From positions 682,001-746,000 of the forward strand of contig LLEY01000006.1 in the NCBI GenBank assembly GCA_001414485.1: a DNA stretch of 64,000 bases. The letters are read 5' to 3'. The position numbers and the translations under genes are program-made. Positions 12,001 through 24,546 of this stretch are shown here, piece by piece. Position 1 is the stretch's first letter; the number at the start of each line of letters is the position of its first letter. The notes under the pieces are model-generated. The model worked only from the letters and a program-made list of their open reading frames with translations, searched no databases and was not told where the DNA came from. The DNA comes from Calycina herbarum (taxonomy: Eukaryota > Ascomycota > Leotiomycetes > Helotiales > Pezizellaceae).

Positions 12001-15000
12001 AGGATTTAAAGAGTAGATAGAAAGCGTTATAGAAAGCCTAGAGAGTATATAGAAACTAGCAAAGTAGGCTAGAAATCGAAGTAAGATAAGAGCAGTAGTA
12101 ATAACCCTAATACTTAAAGATCCTATAATATATATTAAGTATAAAGAAGTATAAGAAAAAGTATAACTTCTTAAAATAACCTTCTTCTTAGCCTTACTAG
12201 AACCTAATTTATAGGATATAAATAAGACTATATACTAAGATTATATTCTATTCCTAGATATTATAAAGAAAGAGGTACTTTAGATAATTACTATAACACC
12301 TTTAATAAAAGCTATAAGACTAGATAGTATAATAAACCGAATCCTTTATATTACTACTACCTAAATAGCCCTATACCTTATAAGGATATTTAACTAGAGT
12401 CTTTACCTAGAATACTACCTAATATATTTCTAGTAGTCTATAACGATTGTCCTCTATAAGCCTAGTAAAGACAACTATACTATACCTAAGACATATTAAC
12501 TAATTATATTAATAAATATAATAGGTAAGATTATAAACGCTATTATTATAAAGAGAATCAGTTATATAATAGAGGTATACTAACTACTTCTAAGTACTTA
12601 TATAGAAGGACAGAAGAGGAGATTAATAGAGTATACTATCTATACTATTATTAAAAAGATTTATATAACTTAGAATTCACCTAAGCCATAGATAGCAAGC
12701 CTTCTCCTACTCGACGTCTTAGAGGCTTTTAACAACGTTTTATATATAAGGCTACTTTATAACCTATATAAGCGTAGAATAGACAAGAGAATAGTTAGAT
12801 AGATAGCTAGCTTCTTAATAGACTAGAATACAACTATAACCTTTAACGTATTTAAATTAGACACCTACTAAATAATAACAAGTATCCTTTAAGGATTACT
12901 ACTCTTACTAATACTATACCTATACTATAATACTAATCTAATTAACATCTATAATCAAGAAAATAATACCCTTATAATAAGATATATTAATAATATTATA
13001 ATCTTATAATAGAAAAGCTTAATAGAAGAGACATATAAAAGCCTAGAAAGGATAATAGAATAGGCTATAATATAAGTAAAGAGATATATATTAGTATTCG
13101 CTCTAAGCAAATTCTAACTTACTTACTATATAAGAAAGTAGTAAGTACTAAACATAGATATAGACTATAAAATATAAGTAGACTAGATAAAAGTCTACTC
13201 TTAACTAAGTTATAGATACCTAGGTATTATACTTAACATAGTATTAAACTAGAAATAATATATCTAAGATATTAGAATAAAAGTATCGAATTCTATTAAT
13301 ACACTAGCTAGTCTAGCTAGCTCTATATAGAGAATAGGAATTACCGAACTTAGAAGGATCTATTAAATAGTAGTTATCCTATAGATAATATATAGCTATT
13401 CTATATAGTTAGTTATATAAGAATATAGAGAAGGTTATACTATAGAAATAATCAATTCTCTTAAAAGACTTTAAGCAAAAGCAGCTAAAACTATAGAAGA
13501 GACGTATAAAGTAACATTAGATCTAGCCCTTAACGTAGAGCTCTATCTCCTCTCTATAAAACAGTAGATCTAGAAGACTAGTACTAAGATAATTAGAAGA
13601 ATCCTTACTATAGATAAGATACTAGTCTTAGAAGGGTTCTATTCTAATAATTTAAATTAAAGGAGCTAGGTACTATATATAAGTCTACTAAGACACATTT
13701 ATAGACGTTTATACCTATACTAAGGTATATTAATTATAGAGTAAGAGATAATCCCACTATATATTATACTACTATAGTAGTAAGAACTAAGTATATCTAT
13801 TATACTAGATATAGAAATAATAAAGATATAATATAAGAACTTTTTAAAGTATCCCTTAAATAGTATCTTTATCTATACTAATAGAAGTAGTATAAATAAT
13901 TATATAAAGGCTACTATAATATCACCCTTAACCAGATATATAAGAATAGTATATATAGGAAATAGTAAAACATTAATAGTATATACTATAGAACTTTAAG
14001 GAATTAAGCTAGCTCTATAGATTATAGTCTAGAACTAAGAAAGTAGAAACAAAAGAAATAAAGTAGTTATCTTTATAAATAATTAAACAGCTATTAAAAC
14101 ATTTTAACACTTAGCTAGTAGATCTAGTATATATATAGCTATAAAGACAGTATCTCTAATAGATAAGCTATAAAAGAACTATAAAACCTAGGTTAAGATA
14201 AGATAGATACTAGCTTATATAAGTATCTAGAGAAATAAAGTAGTAGATAAGGTAGCTAAGATTATAGTAAAATTATAACTAAAAAGGAATTAAAGAAACC
14301 TAAACATTACTTAACCTAAGACTTACTACCTATAAGTAACTCTAAAGACGTAGATTATAAGGTAGATAAGAGCTAAGTAAGTATATAAGTAGGATCTAGA
14401 ACTAAGAAAGAGAACTATATATAAATATACTTAGAAGCTAATATATAAGATCCTACGTCTCTACTAGAGACTAAAGAAGTAGTAAAGCTCTCTACTAATC
14501 TAGATATATATAGAAAAGATTAAATTAAAAGATTTCTTTTAAAAGAGAAATATACCTAGGTATAATAATCTAAGATATAAATATAAAGAGGGATAATAAA
14601 CTATAAGATATATTATATTAAGATGTTAAAAATTCAAAGACCTACAACTAAGGGAATTTAAGAAGAGAAGGTAGTTAGACCTAAAAGCAATCTTAAATAA
14701 GTTAAAAATAACTATAAAGGTAATAAGATTTATAAAACAGACATAACTCCTTAAACAATTTAGAAGTTATAATATAGTATAGAAAGATAAAGTAGAATAC
14801 TAGAGAGAGACTAAAGATATAAGAACATAAGATAGCTAGTAGAAGCAGCAGCTAAGGAACCTAATATACTCTAAAAAGATTAAGTAAAGCACTTCTTTTA
14901 TACTATATATATAGTTATAAATAGAAGCTAGACCGTCTAGTAGAGGAGGCTACTAGTTACTATATAGTAATAAAGTAAAGTACGCTTACTAAATATAGTA

Positions 15001-15098
15001 AACATACTTTAGCAGCTACGCTAAAGCTAGACCACCCCGGTATAGCCGCCCTACGGCGGGTAGCTAGAACCGAGTATAAATAAATCAAATTAAATCAA
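9086..15098 (+). mobile_element. RIP-mutated non-LTR retrotransposon (LINE), copy 1
   Basis: This 6.01-kb element is a LINE with two decayed frames on the + strand. ORF1 begins near 9213 and has a gag-like region with a CCHC-type zinc-knuckle remnant around 10270-10400. ORF2 has an endonuclease-like region (a DFNL-type motif near 11370 and a SDH-type motif, now SNY, near 11610), a reverse transcriptase whose YxDD box is now YINN at about 12983-12994, and an RNase H region near 13860-14280 (FIYT start, later W-x-x-AY and GNE-like blocks). These domains and their order fit the Tad1/I group of fungal LINEs; the clade is an inference. The DNA is nearly devoid of CA and TG, with TA everywhere and CAA/CAG turned to stops, the RIP signature. 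The first ~270 bp are much less mutated than the rest. It cannot encode protein. Confidence 0.9.
9213..9404 (+). pseudogene. Least-mutated start of LINE ORF1 (copy 1)
   Basis: The frame from ATG at 9213 reads through recognisable coding sequence with a stop at the seventh codon (TAA, probably from CAA) and others further on. In copy 2 the equivalent start codon near 15239 has become ATA. This edge preserves codons such as GAC ATC CGC GAG that are lost or changed deeper in the array, so it is the best source for the element's ancestral 5' coding sequence. Confidence 0.6.
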
Positions 15099-15111
15099 TC
15101 TCTTTATTTAC
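15099..15111. repeat. Internal copy of the target-site duplication at the LINE-LINE junction
   Basis: TCTCTTTATTTAC lies exactly between the tail of copy 1 and the 5' end of copy 2. It differs from the outer copies by one C-to-T transition, consistent with RIP acting across the junction. Confidence 0.8.
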
Positions 15112-18100
15112 TAAAAAACTTTATAAATAGCAAGAACGAAATTTTTAAAATTAAGCAACGAAAACCACATCTAGTAGCCCTCCTTTTTAGTTAGTTAAGA
15201 AGCCTAAGCCTATATATATTACCTAGTATAACATAGGTATTATAGTAACACCGTAGCCTTAAGCAGTAGCATAGCCTAATAACATCTACGAGTATACTAC
15301 ACACCTTAGCAATTACCTTAGGAAAGCACTTACCTATATTAAGTCTAATAAAGACTAGGTAGTACTAAAGCCTTTAATTAGAACTATAATCGCGTTTATA
15401 AGCGTCTTTATTATCAAATTCTAAAGTATCTTAGACGTTAAAACTATTATATAAGCTATTATATCTATCTAAAATAACCTTAAAACTATAGTAGAAACAG
15501 TATAATCTATAGTAACAAGGGTTTAATAAAACATAGTTATATACTAATAAGCCGTTATACTTAGCTAGGAGACTAACTAAGCTATAAAAGAAGCTGCTAA
15601 ATTAAGAAGAACAACTACTATACTTATATAAGAGATAAACAATATAGTAAAAGCAATAAATAATATTATAAAGGCTATCTAGACTATACTATCCTCTAAG
15701 GCTTTATATATATTAGTATTAAGTAGTAATACCGTCCTACTAAATAAGCTAATTATAATCTCTATATAAACATCTTTATTTATCTAAGTATAATATAAGA
15801 TTATTATAAAGATTATAGACCTATCTACTATTAAAAGTCTCTATATAAAAAACCCTAGAAACCTATAAAGCTACGTTAATTAAGTAATTAAATAGAGTAA
15901 AAACTAATATATTAAATAAATATATATTATATTAGCTAACTAATTAAAGAATAGAGACCTTAGTATTAAAATATTAAATAAAAACAAAGTAGATATATTA
16001 AAGTAATTTATAAATAACTAGATTAATTAAATTAGAAGAGGTATAAATATATAACTACCTATATATAGAGTTCTTATATATAAGATTAAAACAAGTATAT
16101 TAGATATAGAGAAGTTTAATAAGATTAAAGTAGAGCTACTATATAATAACTAACTATTTATTCTAAACATAGATATTAAATATATTAGATAACTATCTAG
16201 AGCTATATATATAAAGACAGCTTTAACTATTATAGTTAAGTTTACTAGCCTAGAAGACACAAATAAGATTATTAATAAAGGCCTTATTTAGTAAGGTAAG
16301 GTATTTTAATATAAGAGATATAATAAGCAGTACTAACTAAAGTAATACTATAAATACTAAAGATATAGCTATATTAGAACCTAGTATAAAGTAAACATAG
16401 TATATAGCTACTATATAGAGGCGTATAACTCGAAAGATTACCTAACAAAGGCTAATAAGACAGTAGCTAGGAAATATACTATATATAAAAGAGTATATAA
16501 GGTATAGAATAACTAATACCTAGTTAAGAAAGTTAAACTAGTAAAGGTAAAAGTAGTATATAATACTTAATAACTATATTATTTTATCCTAACTATAAGA
16601 TAAAAACAGATAAATAAAAGCTTTACTTTTAGTATAGTAATAGTAGAGCTAAATAGAAGTTAGAGAGAATAACTAAGCTCTACTACCGCTAGTATAATAC
16701 CTATAGTATATTTTCCTACCCCTAGTAGATAGAGTACTAAAAGCAAGTCACCGACGAAGGATAGAGTACTAAAAAGAATTAATATAAAGAGTATACTAGA
16801 CAGTATATAGAACGAAAATAAGGATATCGTTATAGAAGAGAGTAGTTAGAGGTTAAGAAGACTATATATACTCTTAAGAAGAGCGCTAGAATCGATTATA
16901 ACAAACTTAATACTTAGCTCTTAGTTTAATATAAAGGAGTTATAAGGTATAATAAAAGCAGTCTTAAAATACTATAGTATAATATTATAAAATTAAAGAA
17001 TATAGTAATAGCTTTACTATTATAAGACCTAAAGATTTAAGAATATAATATCCTCGCTCTCTAAGAGCTATAGAGGAACCCTTTTTCTCTAACTACTTAT
17101 AACCTAATCCTATATATCTTTTAACTATACTTCTCTAAAGATAGTAGAGAAGCGCTAGCAAGAGTATACTTCTTTATTAATAAGAAGATTAGCTTATATA
17201 AATAGATATTTATAAAATATACCTAAGATATAATTATACTAGAAATTAATATAATAAATAAATCTATAAATAAAATAATAAAGATTATAATATATAATAT
17301 ATATAATCTCTTAAAAAGAATAGAATATAAGACTAGCTACCTACTATAACTTTAAGTAGTACTATTAATATACTAAAGCAAAGAACAGGTTATTCTAAGA
17401 GATTTTAACTTATATTATAAACTCTAAAGTAGACTAGTAATATAAGAAAGAGACCTAGAATCCAACGATCTAATTAATATTATTAACGAATTTTAGCTTA
17501 GTAGTACCCTACTAGTAAATATAGTTACTTATAATAATAAAAACATATAAACTTATATTAACCTCTATTATAGTATATAAGATCTTATAGACAAAGTTAT
17601 TATATATAAAATAGATAAGAAGATAGATTATAACTCTAACTATCTTCTAATTATAACTTATCTAGACCTTAGAATAATAAACCGACTATATAAAGATATA
17701 TAAGACTAGTCTAACACTAACGAGAAAGAGCTCTAGAAAAGACTATTAAAAGAGCTACTTATACATCGTTCTCTTAAAACCCGGACTACGTTAGATAGAT
17801 ATATAAAAGAAGTAATAACTACTCTATAATTAGCTATTAATTACGCTATACTCTTAAAGAAGTAGTCCCTAAGAGTAAGAGCTAGTTAGACAACAGAATA
17901 TAAAGAGATATAAGTATAAGTTAGAAGATTAAAACGTTAAAATAGCTAATTATATATAGAGGAGAGCTAGAAGGCCTACTAAATAGCTTATAACTAAAAG
18001 AGAAGAGTAATACATAGATCTCTATATTAAGGATTTAGAGAGTAGATAGAAAGCGCTATAGAAAGCCTAGAGAGTATATAGAAACTAGTAAAGTAGGCTA

Positions 18101-21100
18101 GAAATCGAAGTAAAATAAGAGTAGTAATAATAACTCTAATACTTAAAGATCCTATAACATAAGTTAAGTATAAAGAAGTATAAGAAAAAGTATAACTTCT
18201 TAAGATAACCTTCTTCCTAGCCTTACTAGAACCTAATTTATAGAATATAAATAAGACTATATATTAAGATTATATTCTATTCTTAGATATTATAAAGAAA
18301 GAGATACTTTAGATAATTACTATAACGCCTCTAATAAAAGCCGTAGAACTAGATAGTATAATAAACTAAATCCTCTATACTACTACTACTTAAATAACCC
18401 TATATCTTATAAGGATATTTAACTAGAGTCTTCGCCTAGAATACTACCTAATACATTTCTAGTAGTTTATAACGATTATCCTCTATAAGCCTAGTAAAGA
18501 CGACTATACTATACCTAAGGTATATTAACTAATTATATTAATAAATATAATAAGTAAGATTATAGACGCTATTATTATAAAGAGAATCAGTTACGTAATA
18601 GAGGTATACTAACTACTTCTAAGTACTTATATAAGAGGACAGAAGAGGAGATTAACAGAGTATACTATCTATACTATTATTAAAAAGATTTATATAGCTT
18701 AGAATTCACCTAAGCTATAGATAGCAAGCCTTCTCCTACTTAACGTCTTAGAAGCGTTTAACAACGTTTTATATATAAGGCTATTTTATAACCTACATAA
18801 GTATAGAATAGACAAGAGAACGGTTAAATAGATAGCTAGCTTCTTAATAGACTAGAATATAGCTATAACCTTTAACGTATTTAAATTAAACACCTACTAA
18901 ATAATAATAGACATCTCTTAAAAATTACTACTCTTACTAATACTATACCTATACTATAATACTAATCTAATTAACATTTATAATTAAGAAAATAATACTT
19001 TTATAATAAGATATATTAATAATATTATAATCTTATAATAAAGAAGTTTAATAGAAGAGATATATAAAAGCCTAGAAAGAATAATAGAATAGACTATAAT
19101 ATAAGTAAAGAGATATATATTAGTATTTACTCTAAGCAAATTCTAACTTATTTACTATATAAGAAAGCAGTAAGTACTAAATATAGATATAGACTATAAA
19201 ATATAAGTAAACTAGATAGAAGTCTACTCTTAACTAAGTTATAAATACCTAGGTATTATACTTAATATAGTATTAAACTAGAAATAACATATCTAAGATA
19301 TTAGAATAAAAGTATTAAATTCTATTAGTATACTAGCTAGTCTAGCTAGCTCTATATAAGGAATAGGAATTACTAAACTTAGAAAGATCTATTAGGTAAT
19401 AGTTATCCTATAGATAATATATAGCTATTCTATATAGTTAGTTATATAAGAACATAGAGAAGATTATACTATAGAAATAATTAATTCTCTTAAAAGACTT
19501 TAAACAAAAGCAGCTAGAACTATAAAAGAGGTATATAAAGCAATATTAAGTCTAGCTCTTAACATAGAACTCTATCTTCTCTCTATAGAATAGCAGATCT
19601 AGAAGACTAGTACTAAGATAATTAGAAGAATCCTTACTATAGATAAGATACTAGCCCTAGAAGAGTTCTATTCTAATAATTTAAATCAAAGGAGCTAGGT
19701 ACTATATATAAGTCTACTAAGATACATTTATAGACGTTTATACCTATGCTAAGGTATATTAATTATAAAGTAAGAGACAATCCTACTATATATTATACTA
19801 CTATAGTAGTAAGGACTAAGTATATCTATTATACTAGACGTAGAAATAGTAAAGATATAATATAAGAACTTCTTAAAACATCTTTTAAATAGTATCTTTA
19901 TCTATACTAATAGAAGTAGTATAGATAATTATATAAGAGCTACTATAATATCACCTCTAACTAGATATATAAAGATAGTATATATAGGAAATAGTAAAAC
20001 GTCAATAGTATACGCCGTAGAACTTTAAGGAATTAAGCTAGCTCTATAGATCGTAGTCTAAGACTAAGAGAGTAAGAACAAAAGAAACAAAGTAGTTATC
20101 TTTATAAATAATTAAGCAGCTATTAAGACATTTTAACACCTAGCTAGTAAATCTAGTATATATATAGCTATAAAGATAGTACCTCTAATAGATAAGCTAT
20201 AGAAGGACTATAAAACCTAGGTTAAGATAAGATAGATACTAGCTTATATAAGTATCTAGGGAAATAAAGTAGTAGATAAGGCAGCTAAGATTATAGTAAA
20301 ATTATAACTAGAAGGGAATTAGAGAAACTTAAACATCGCTTAACCTAAGACTTACTATCTATAAGCAACTCTAAAGACATAGATTATAAAGTAGATAAGA
20401 GCTAAGTAGGTATATAAGTAGGATCTAGAACTAAGAAGGAGAACTATATACAAATATACTTAGAAGCTAATATATAAGATCCTACGTCTCTACTAGAGAC
20501 TAAAGAAGTAGTAAAGCTCTCTACTAATCTAGATATATATAGAAAAGATTAAATTAAAAGATTTCCTCTAAAAGAGAAATATACCTAAGTATAATAATCT
20601 AGGATATAAATATAGAAAGGGATAATAAACTATAGAACATATTATATTAAGATATTAAAAATTTAAAGACCTACAACAGAGGGAATTTAAAGAAGGAAGA
20701 TAGTTAAACCTAAAGACAATCTTAAATAAGTTAAAAATAGCTATAAAGGTAATAAAATTTATAAAACAGACGTAACTCCTTAAGTAATTTAAGAGTTATA
20801 GTATAGTATAGAAAGATAAAGCAGAACACTAAAGGGAGACTAAAGGTATAAGGACATAAGATAGCTAGTAGAAGCAGCAGCTAAGGAACCTAATATACTC
20901 TAAAAAGATTAAGCAAAGCACTTCTTTTATACTATATATATAGTTATAGATAGAAGCTAGACCGTCTAGTAAAGGAGGCTGCTGGTTACTATATAGTGAT
21001 AAAGTAAAGTACGCTTGCCAAATACGGTAAGCGTACTTCGGCAGCTGCGCCGAAGTTGGACTACTCCGGCATAGCCGCCCTACGGCGGGCGGCTGGAACC

Positions 21101-21129
21101 GAGTATGAATAAATCAATCAATCAATCAA
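15112..21129 (+). mobile_element. RIP-mutated non-LTR retrotransposon (LINE), copy 2
   Basis: This 6.02-kb copy lies head-to-tail after copy 1 and matches it along its full length at an offset of about 6026 bp. Domain order is the same: decayed ORF1, endonuclease, reverse transcriptase (YINN near 19010-19022) and RNase H. Differences between the copies are almost all C/T or G/A transitions. The internal 5' end is heavily mutated, whereas the last ~150 bp (20980-21129) keep CA, TG and CG dinucleotides and show intact hairpins and a clean AATC-repeat tail. It lies 183 bp downstream of the stop codon of the convergent Zn2Cys6 gene. It is non-coding in its present state. Confidence 0.9.
21009..21094 (+). 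other. Three consecutive hairpins in the LINE 3' end
   Basis: Inverted repeats are GTACGCTT (21009-21016) with AAGCGTAC (21029-21036), ACTTCGGC (21035-21042) with GCCGAAGT (21049-21056), and AGCCGCCC (21073-21080) with GGGCGGCT (21087-21094). In copy 1 the same positions carry RIP changes that break several pairs. The structures sit just upstream of the repeat tail, where LINE reverse transcriptases are known to recognise their RNA; that role here is inferred. Confidence 0.6.
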
Positions 21130-21130
21130 T
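21112..21130 (+). repeat. AATC-repeat tail of LINE copy 2
   Basis: The element ends in about four to five AATC/TCAA units rather than poly(A). The copy 1 tail (about 15081-15098) is an interrupted, mutated version of the same repeat. Confidence 0.7.
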
Positions 21131-21142
21131 CTCTTCATTTAC
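21130..21142. repeat. Right target-site duplication of the LINE array
   Basis: TCTCTTCATTTAC is identical to 9073-9085. Unmutated unique sequence resumes immediately after it. Confidence 0.85.
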
Positions 21143-21324
21143 AATTTACAATCAAGATCTTGCGATGTATCGTACGGCAAGTGCCAAAAACTTGATTATT
21201 TGACGTCCTGCGCGATTTACAAGTTCAATCATTCAATCTAAAAATGAAATAAATCGTTGTCTCCCAAACCCTGTCATTCTCGAAGCTTCTCTTAAAACTG
21301 CCTCCCCAGCTTAAACCGCTTACT

Positions 21325-22788
21325 TCATGTATCCTTAAATGCGTTTTCTGTCGAGCTTAGCAGACTCAGAAGCCCTGACTTGAGAGGATTCTGATCGGCC
21401 ATCTCCGCTATCATTGTTTCCATCCTTTCGGCGCAGCGAGGCGGCAAAGTATTTGAGTAACGCGCGGGGAACAGCGGCGCGGTCGCAGAGATCAAAGCAT
21501 AGAACAAACAACTCAAAACGAGTTGCTCCTCATCCTTGTTATCTCTCGATTCGATCCAGAACATCCACGATCTAAGCCAAGCTAGCTTGTGATAGGATTC
21601 CGAATCAGATTCAAGCCTGATAGCCTCAGCCACGGTCAGAGCCAGTTGCTCCAAATCCCAAAATTCCAAAGTTTGCCATTTTTCCGGTCCCAGGAGTAGA
21701 GCTGTAGCTCGGATTGAGTTTAAAATTTCTTCAACTTCTTGATACATGCCTTCCCGATTTGTGGAAGGTTCTATTGAAGTAAAGTTCGTTCTTGGAAAAT
21801 GTTCCCCGAGCAAGTCTGGATACGCGGTGGGGATATTGCGATCGCGAATCTGCTTCAGCGCCTCCAAAAAATTAGCCTTTTTGTACTTTCTTGTTTTGCT
21901 TGAGAGTTTACCATCGAGTAGCCTTCCATAAATATACCCCACTGGTCCCTGATTCCATGTTAGTGATAAAGTCTCGTTTCGAGAACGAAAAGTGTCAACT
22001 CACCAATCCTGAGCTTGTCCTGCCAAGATAATTGATGCAATCACAATCGCGTCTGCATTCACAGGAGAAAAGTTGTTGATTTCATTTTGTAACTTCGTCA
22101 AAGCGATGCAAGAATGCGAGAGATAGACCTCTTTCGATGCTGAACTTTTCGTTGTTTGGTATTGTATGTATGCGTGGAAACTCAAAAGCGCACATTGAAC
22201 GCATTCATGGGTCTCAGCGAGTTGATTGTATCTGGAACTGTCAGGATTTTCGATTTCCTCGACGATCAAGATCTGAAAACCCACCGAAGTAAATCATCCC
22301 GTGGAGTGGACATCATTGAATGCTCTGGCAGTTGTCTTCCCGTCGAGATGTGATATGATTGCTGAACAATCCAAAGCGCAATGGTGGCAATATCTTGCTT
22401 CCGAGGTTGGGGATTATAAACTCCCCTTTCTGGGGGAATGTTGTTTCCTTGCCATGCTGGATGGGTTGAAGGCCCGGGGACAGCAAATGTTGCTTCTGGC
22501 TCAGGGCTTATGCTGCTCTGAGGTGTGGATGTACTGGCGTAAACACAGACTCGACCAACCCTTACACAATTGCGGCTATCAAAATCAAATTATTGAACTT
22601 CCTTCAGTGGAAAGTATTTGGGCTCGGCTATTTAGGTCTTTTACTTACCAGAATGGAATTCTCTCATCACAACGAATGTGTCTTTCCTTGCAGGTGGCGC
22701 ATCCATTTTTCGATCGCAAATGATGTTGTCTTCGTCGAGTTGTTGGATTTTCGGATTTCTCTTTGGTCTGCTCATTTCTTGAAGCCAT
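21325..22788 (-). CDS. Zn2Cys6 transcription factor, compact form
   Basis: The proposed model has five exons, 22649-22788, 22285-22575, 22004-22237, 21912-21948 and 21325-21849, giving 408 residues. Introns are 73, 47, 55 and 62 nt and all keep phase. The N-terminus has a basic stretch (TTRRRQHHLRSK) leading into C30-x2-C33-x6-C40-x6-C47-x2-C50-x6-C57, a canonical binuclear zinc cluster, with intron 1 splitting the Cys47 codon. The rest matches the helical regulatory part of Upc2-like regulators: an ETHECVQCALLSFHAYI helix, KLQNEI, NADAIVIASIILAGQ and QDWDQWGIFMEGYS. It should bind DNA as a nuclear regulator; its targets are unknown. The segment between the zinc cluster and the first conserved helix is shorter than usual in this family, so intron 2 or a missing exon may be misjudged. 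Confidence 0.75.
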
Positions 22789-24546
22789 GACTTCTGTTTT
22801 TGATTTGAATCCATCTTTCCTTTATGCCAGTACCTAGTTATATAAGTGACTCAAAGATCCTGAAGTCAAGAATTCAAGGCCATAATTTGAGTTTCTTTTC
22901 GTTATCAGCCTTACAGCTCAAGCTTAACTCCATCACCACCACCGGTGAGATCGTGGACTAAGGCCCCTTAACCAGGGGCATGATTTCCACATCTAGAAAC
23001 ATGCGGATTCCGAAGCATACACACAATGAAATTTTGTGATTTCTGAATTTGAGTATAGCGTTTTTTGTCCAATGGAAATTGTCAATTGAGATTTAACTGA
23101 AATGTTGATGCTCAGCCACATCGTTCGCACAATTTGGAATTTTTTCCAGCGATGACGTCGTGCAACTGTGGCTGTACCTCGGCTCGCACTGCTTACACGA
23201 TACTTGCAGCAACCAATTGCAAGACGGAGATTTTACTTTGTCGTGCCTCAATTAGGCTCCGAACTGGTGGAATTTAAAATGAGGCTGAACTTTCCTTTAG
23301 GGCTGCATTTGTGCTCAGTATGGCTTATGCAAGCTCTCGATTAGGAAATATGAACCCTGGGAATCATCGCATATCTGATAATACTAATGTATCTTCCAGC
23401 TGAGGAGCTCTTCTCATGATCGGGAACGGCACTTCGCGTGTAAATTTATTTTATGTATGGGCGCTCGAAGAATTTGCTTAGCCCTGAGACCTAAAATAAT
23501 TCTCGTTTCATAGGACAGTAAATCTAGACATTTTTTAGCGAAAAGCTTCATGAACGAGAGTTTTCTAGTTGTTGGCGGATAAGGAAAAAGACCAAAACGA
23601 AAAGCTCTCATCCGATTTCTTCTTGTTCTGCTATACCATCACTAAAAACCCCATCTTCGCGAGTTGCTACCGCATAACGATCTTTGTCAACGCTGCTCTT
23701 GTATTAGAATTATTCCTTTGCGTGGCAGGAAACTTAGTGTGCAAGATTGGCACGCCTACCACGATCCTTTTTCGTTCGAGTTTGCTTTGAAGGCACGTTT
23801 TCAAATCTTTGAAGCACACGTCTTCTAACACGGGTGTTGAAGACCCCTATGGGAATCGCAATCAAGTCTTAATACAAATTAAGAAACTCCAGTCAGTATT
23901 GATGTTCCGGAAGAACAACCAGCCGGTTATTCTTCCGGCGGATGTTAGCATTCAAAGATTTGCTATTGCACATATGTTTGAAGACATTTTTAAGGGACAT
24001 TGGGCGAGTTGGCAATTTGACTTCATGAGAGTGACTCCAAACAATTGCTAGGTTTCCTCTTTCTTTCTATTTGTCAATTTTGGAAGACGTATTCTTTCTT
24101 TTCTGAACGTGATATGTAGCAACCATTGTCTATTGCCAAGCGAGCATCGAAAACTGCAAGAGCCCGTTGCAGCTGCTGCACGAGCTGGTCATGAGAACAG
24201 CTCTCTGTTTGCTTTAGTCCTTATAAAGCTTGTCATAAATTCCATCTCTCTCTCTTCCACTTCCCAAATTTTCAATCTTGGTTCGTGGGTTTTCTACTGA
24301 ACTGAGATCCTCGTGTTGCAAACGACAACAGCTCGCCAGATCTCGCGAATAACTGGACCCTTGTTCACTTTGCGCCAAGTACGGTATGATTTGAAGCCCA
24401 AACATAAATTGGCTGTTCTGAAGCTCTGATAATTACCTTCCGCCTCATAGCTCCCAAAAGCGGCCTGTCCTCCAACTTTTGTTCTTGACAAATCCGGCAC
24501 GGTACGGAGCCCCAAATTACACAATCGCCACAAGACAATCGTCAAT
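22789..24546. other. Intergenic region between divergent TF and SET/MYND genes
   Basis: No convincing gene is seen in 1.76 kb. Open frames are under 85 codons and lack domain signatures. Because the flanking genes diverge, the region should hold both promoters; a pyrimidine-rich stretch with TCTC repeats (about 24240-24265) lies upstream of the SET/MYND ATG. No clear TATA box was found. Confidence 0.5.

Noticed and set aside
9086..21129. A centromere-like or mitochondrial AT-rich insert
   Set aside because: Reverse transcriptase, endonuclease and RNase H remnants, target duplications and transition-only differences identify two RIP-mutated LINE copies.
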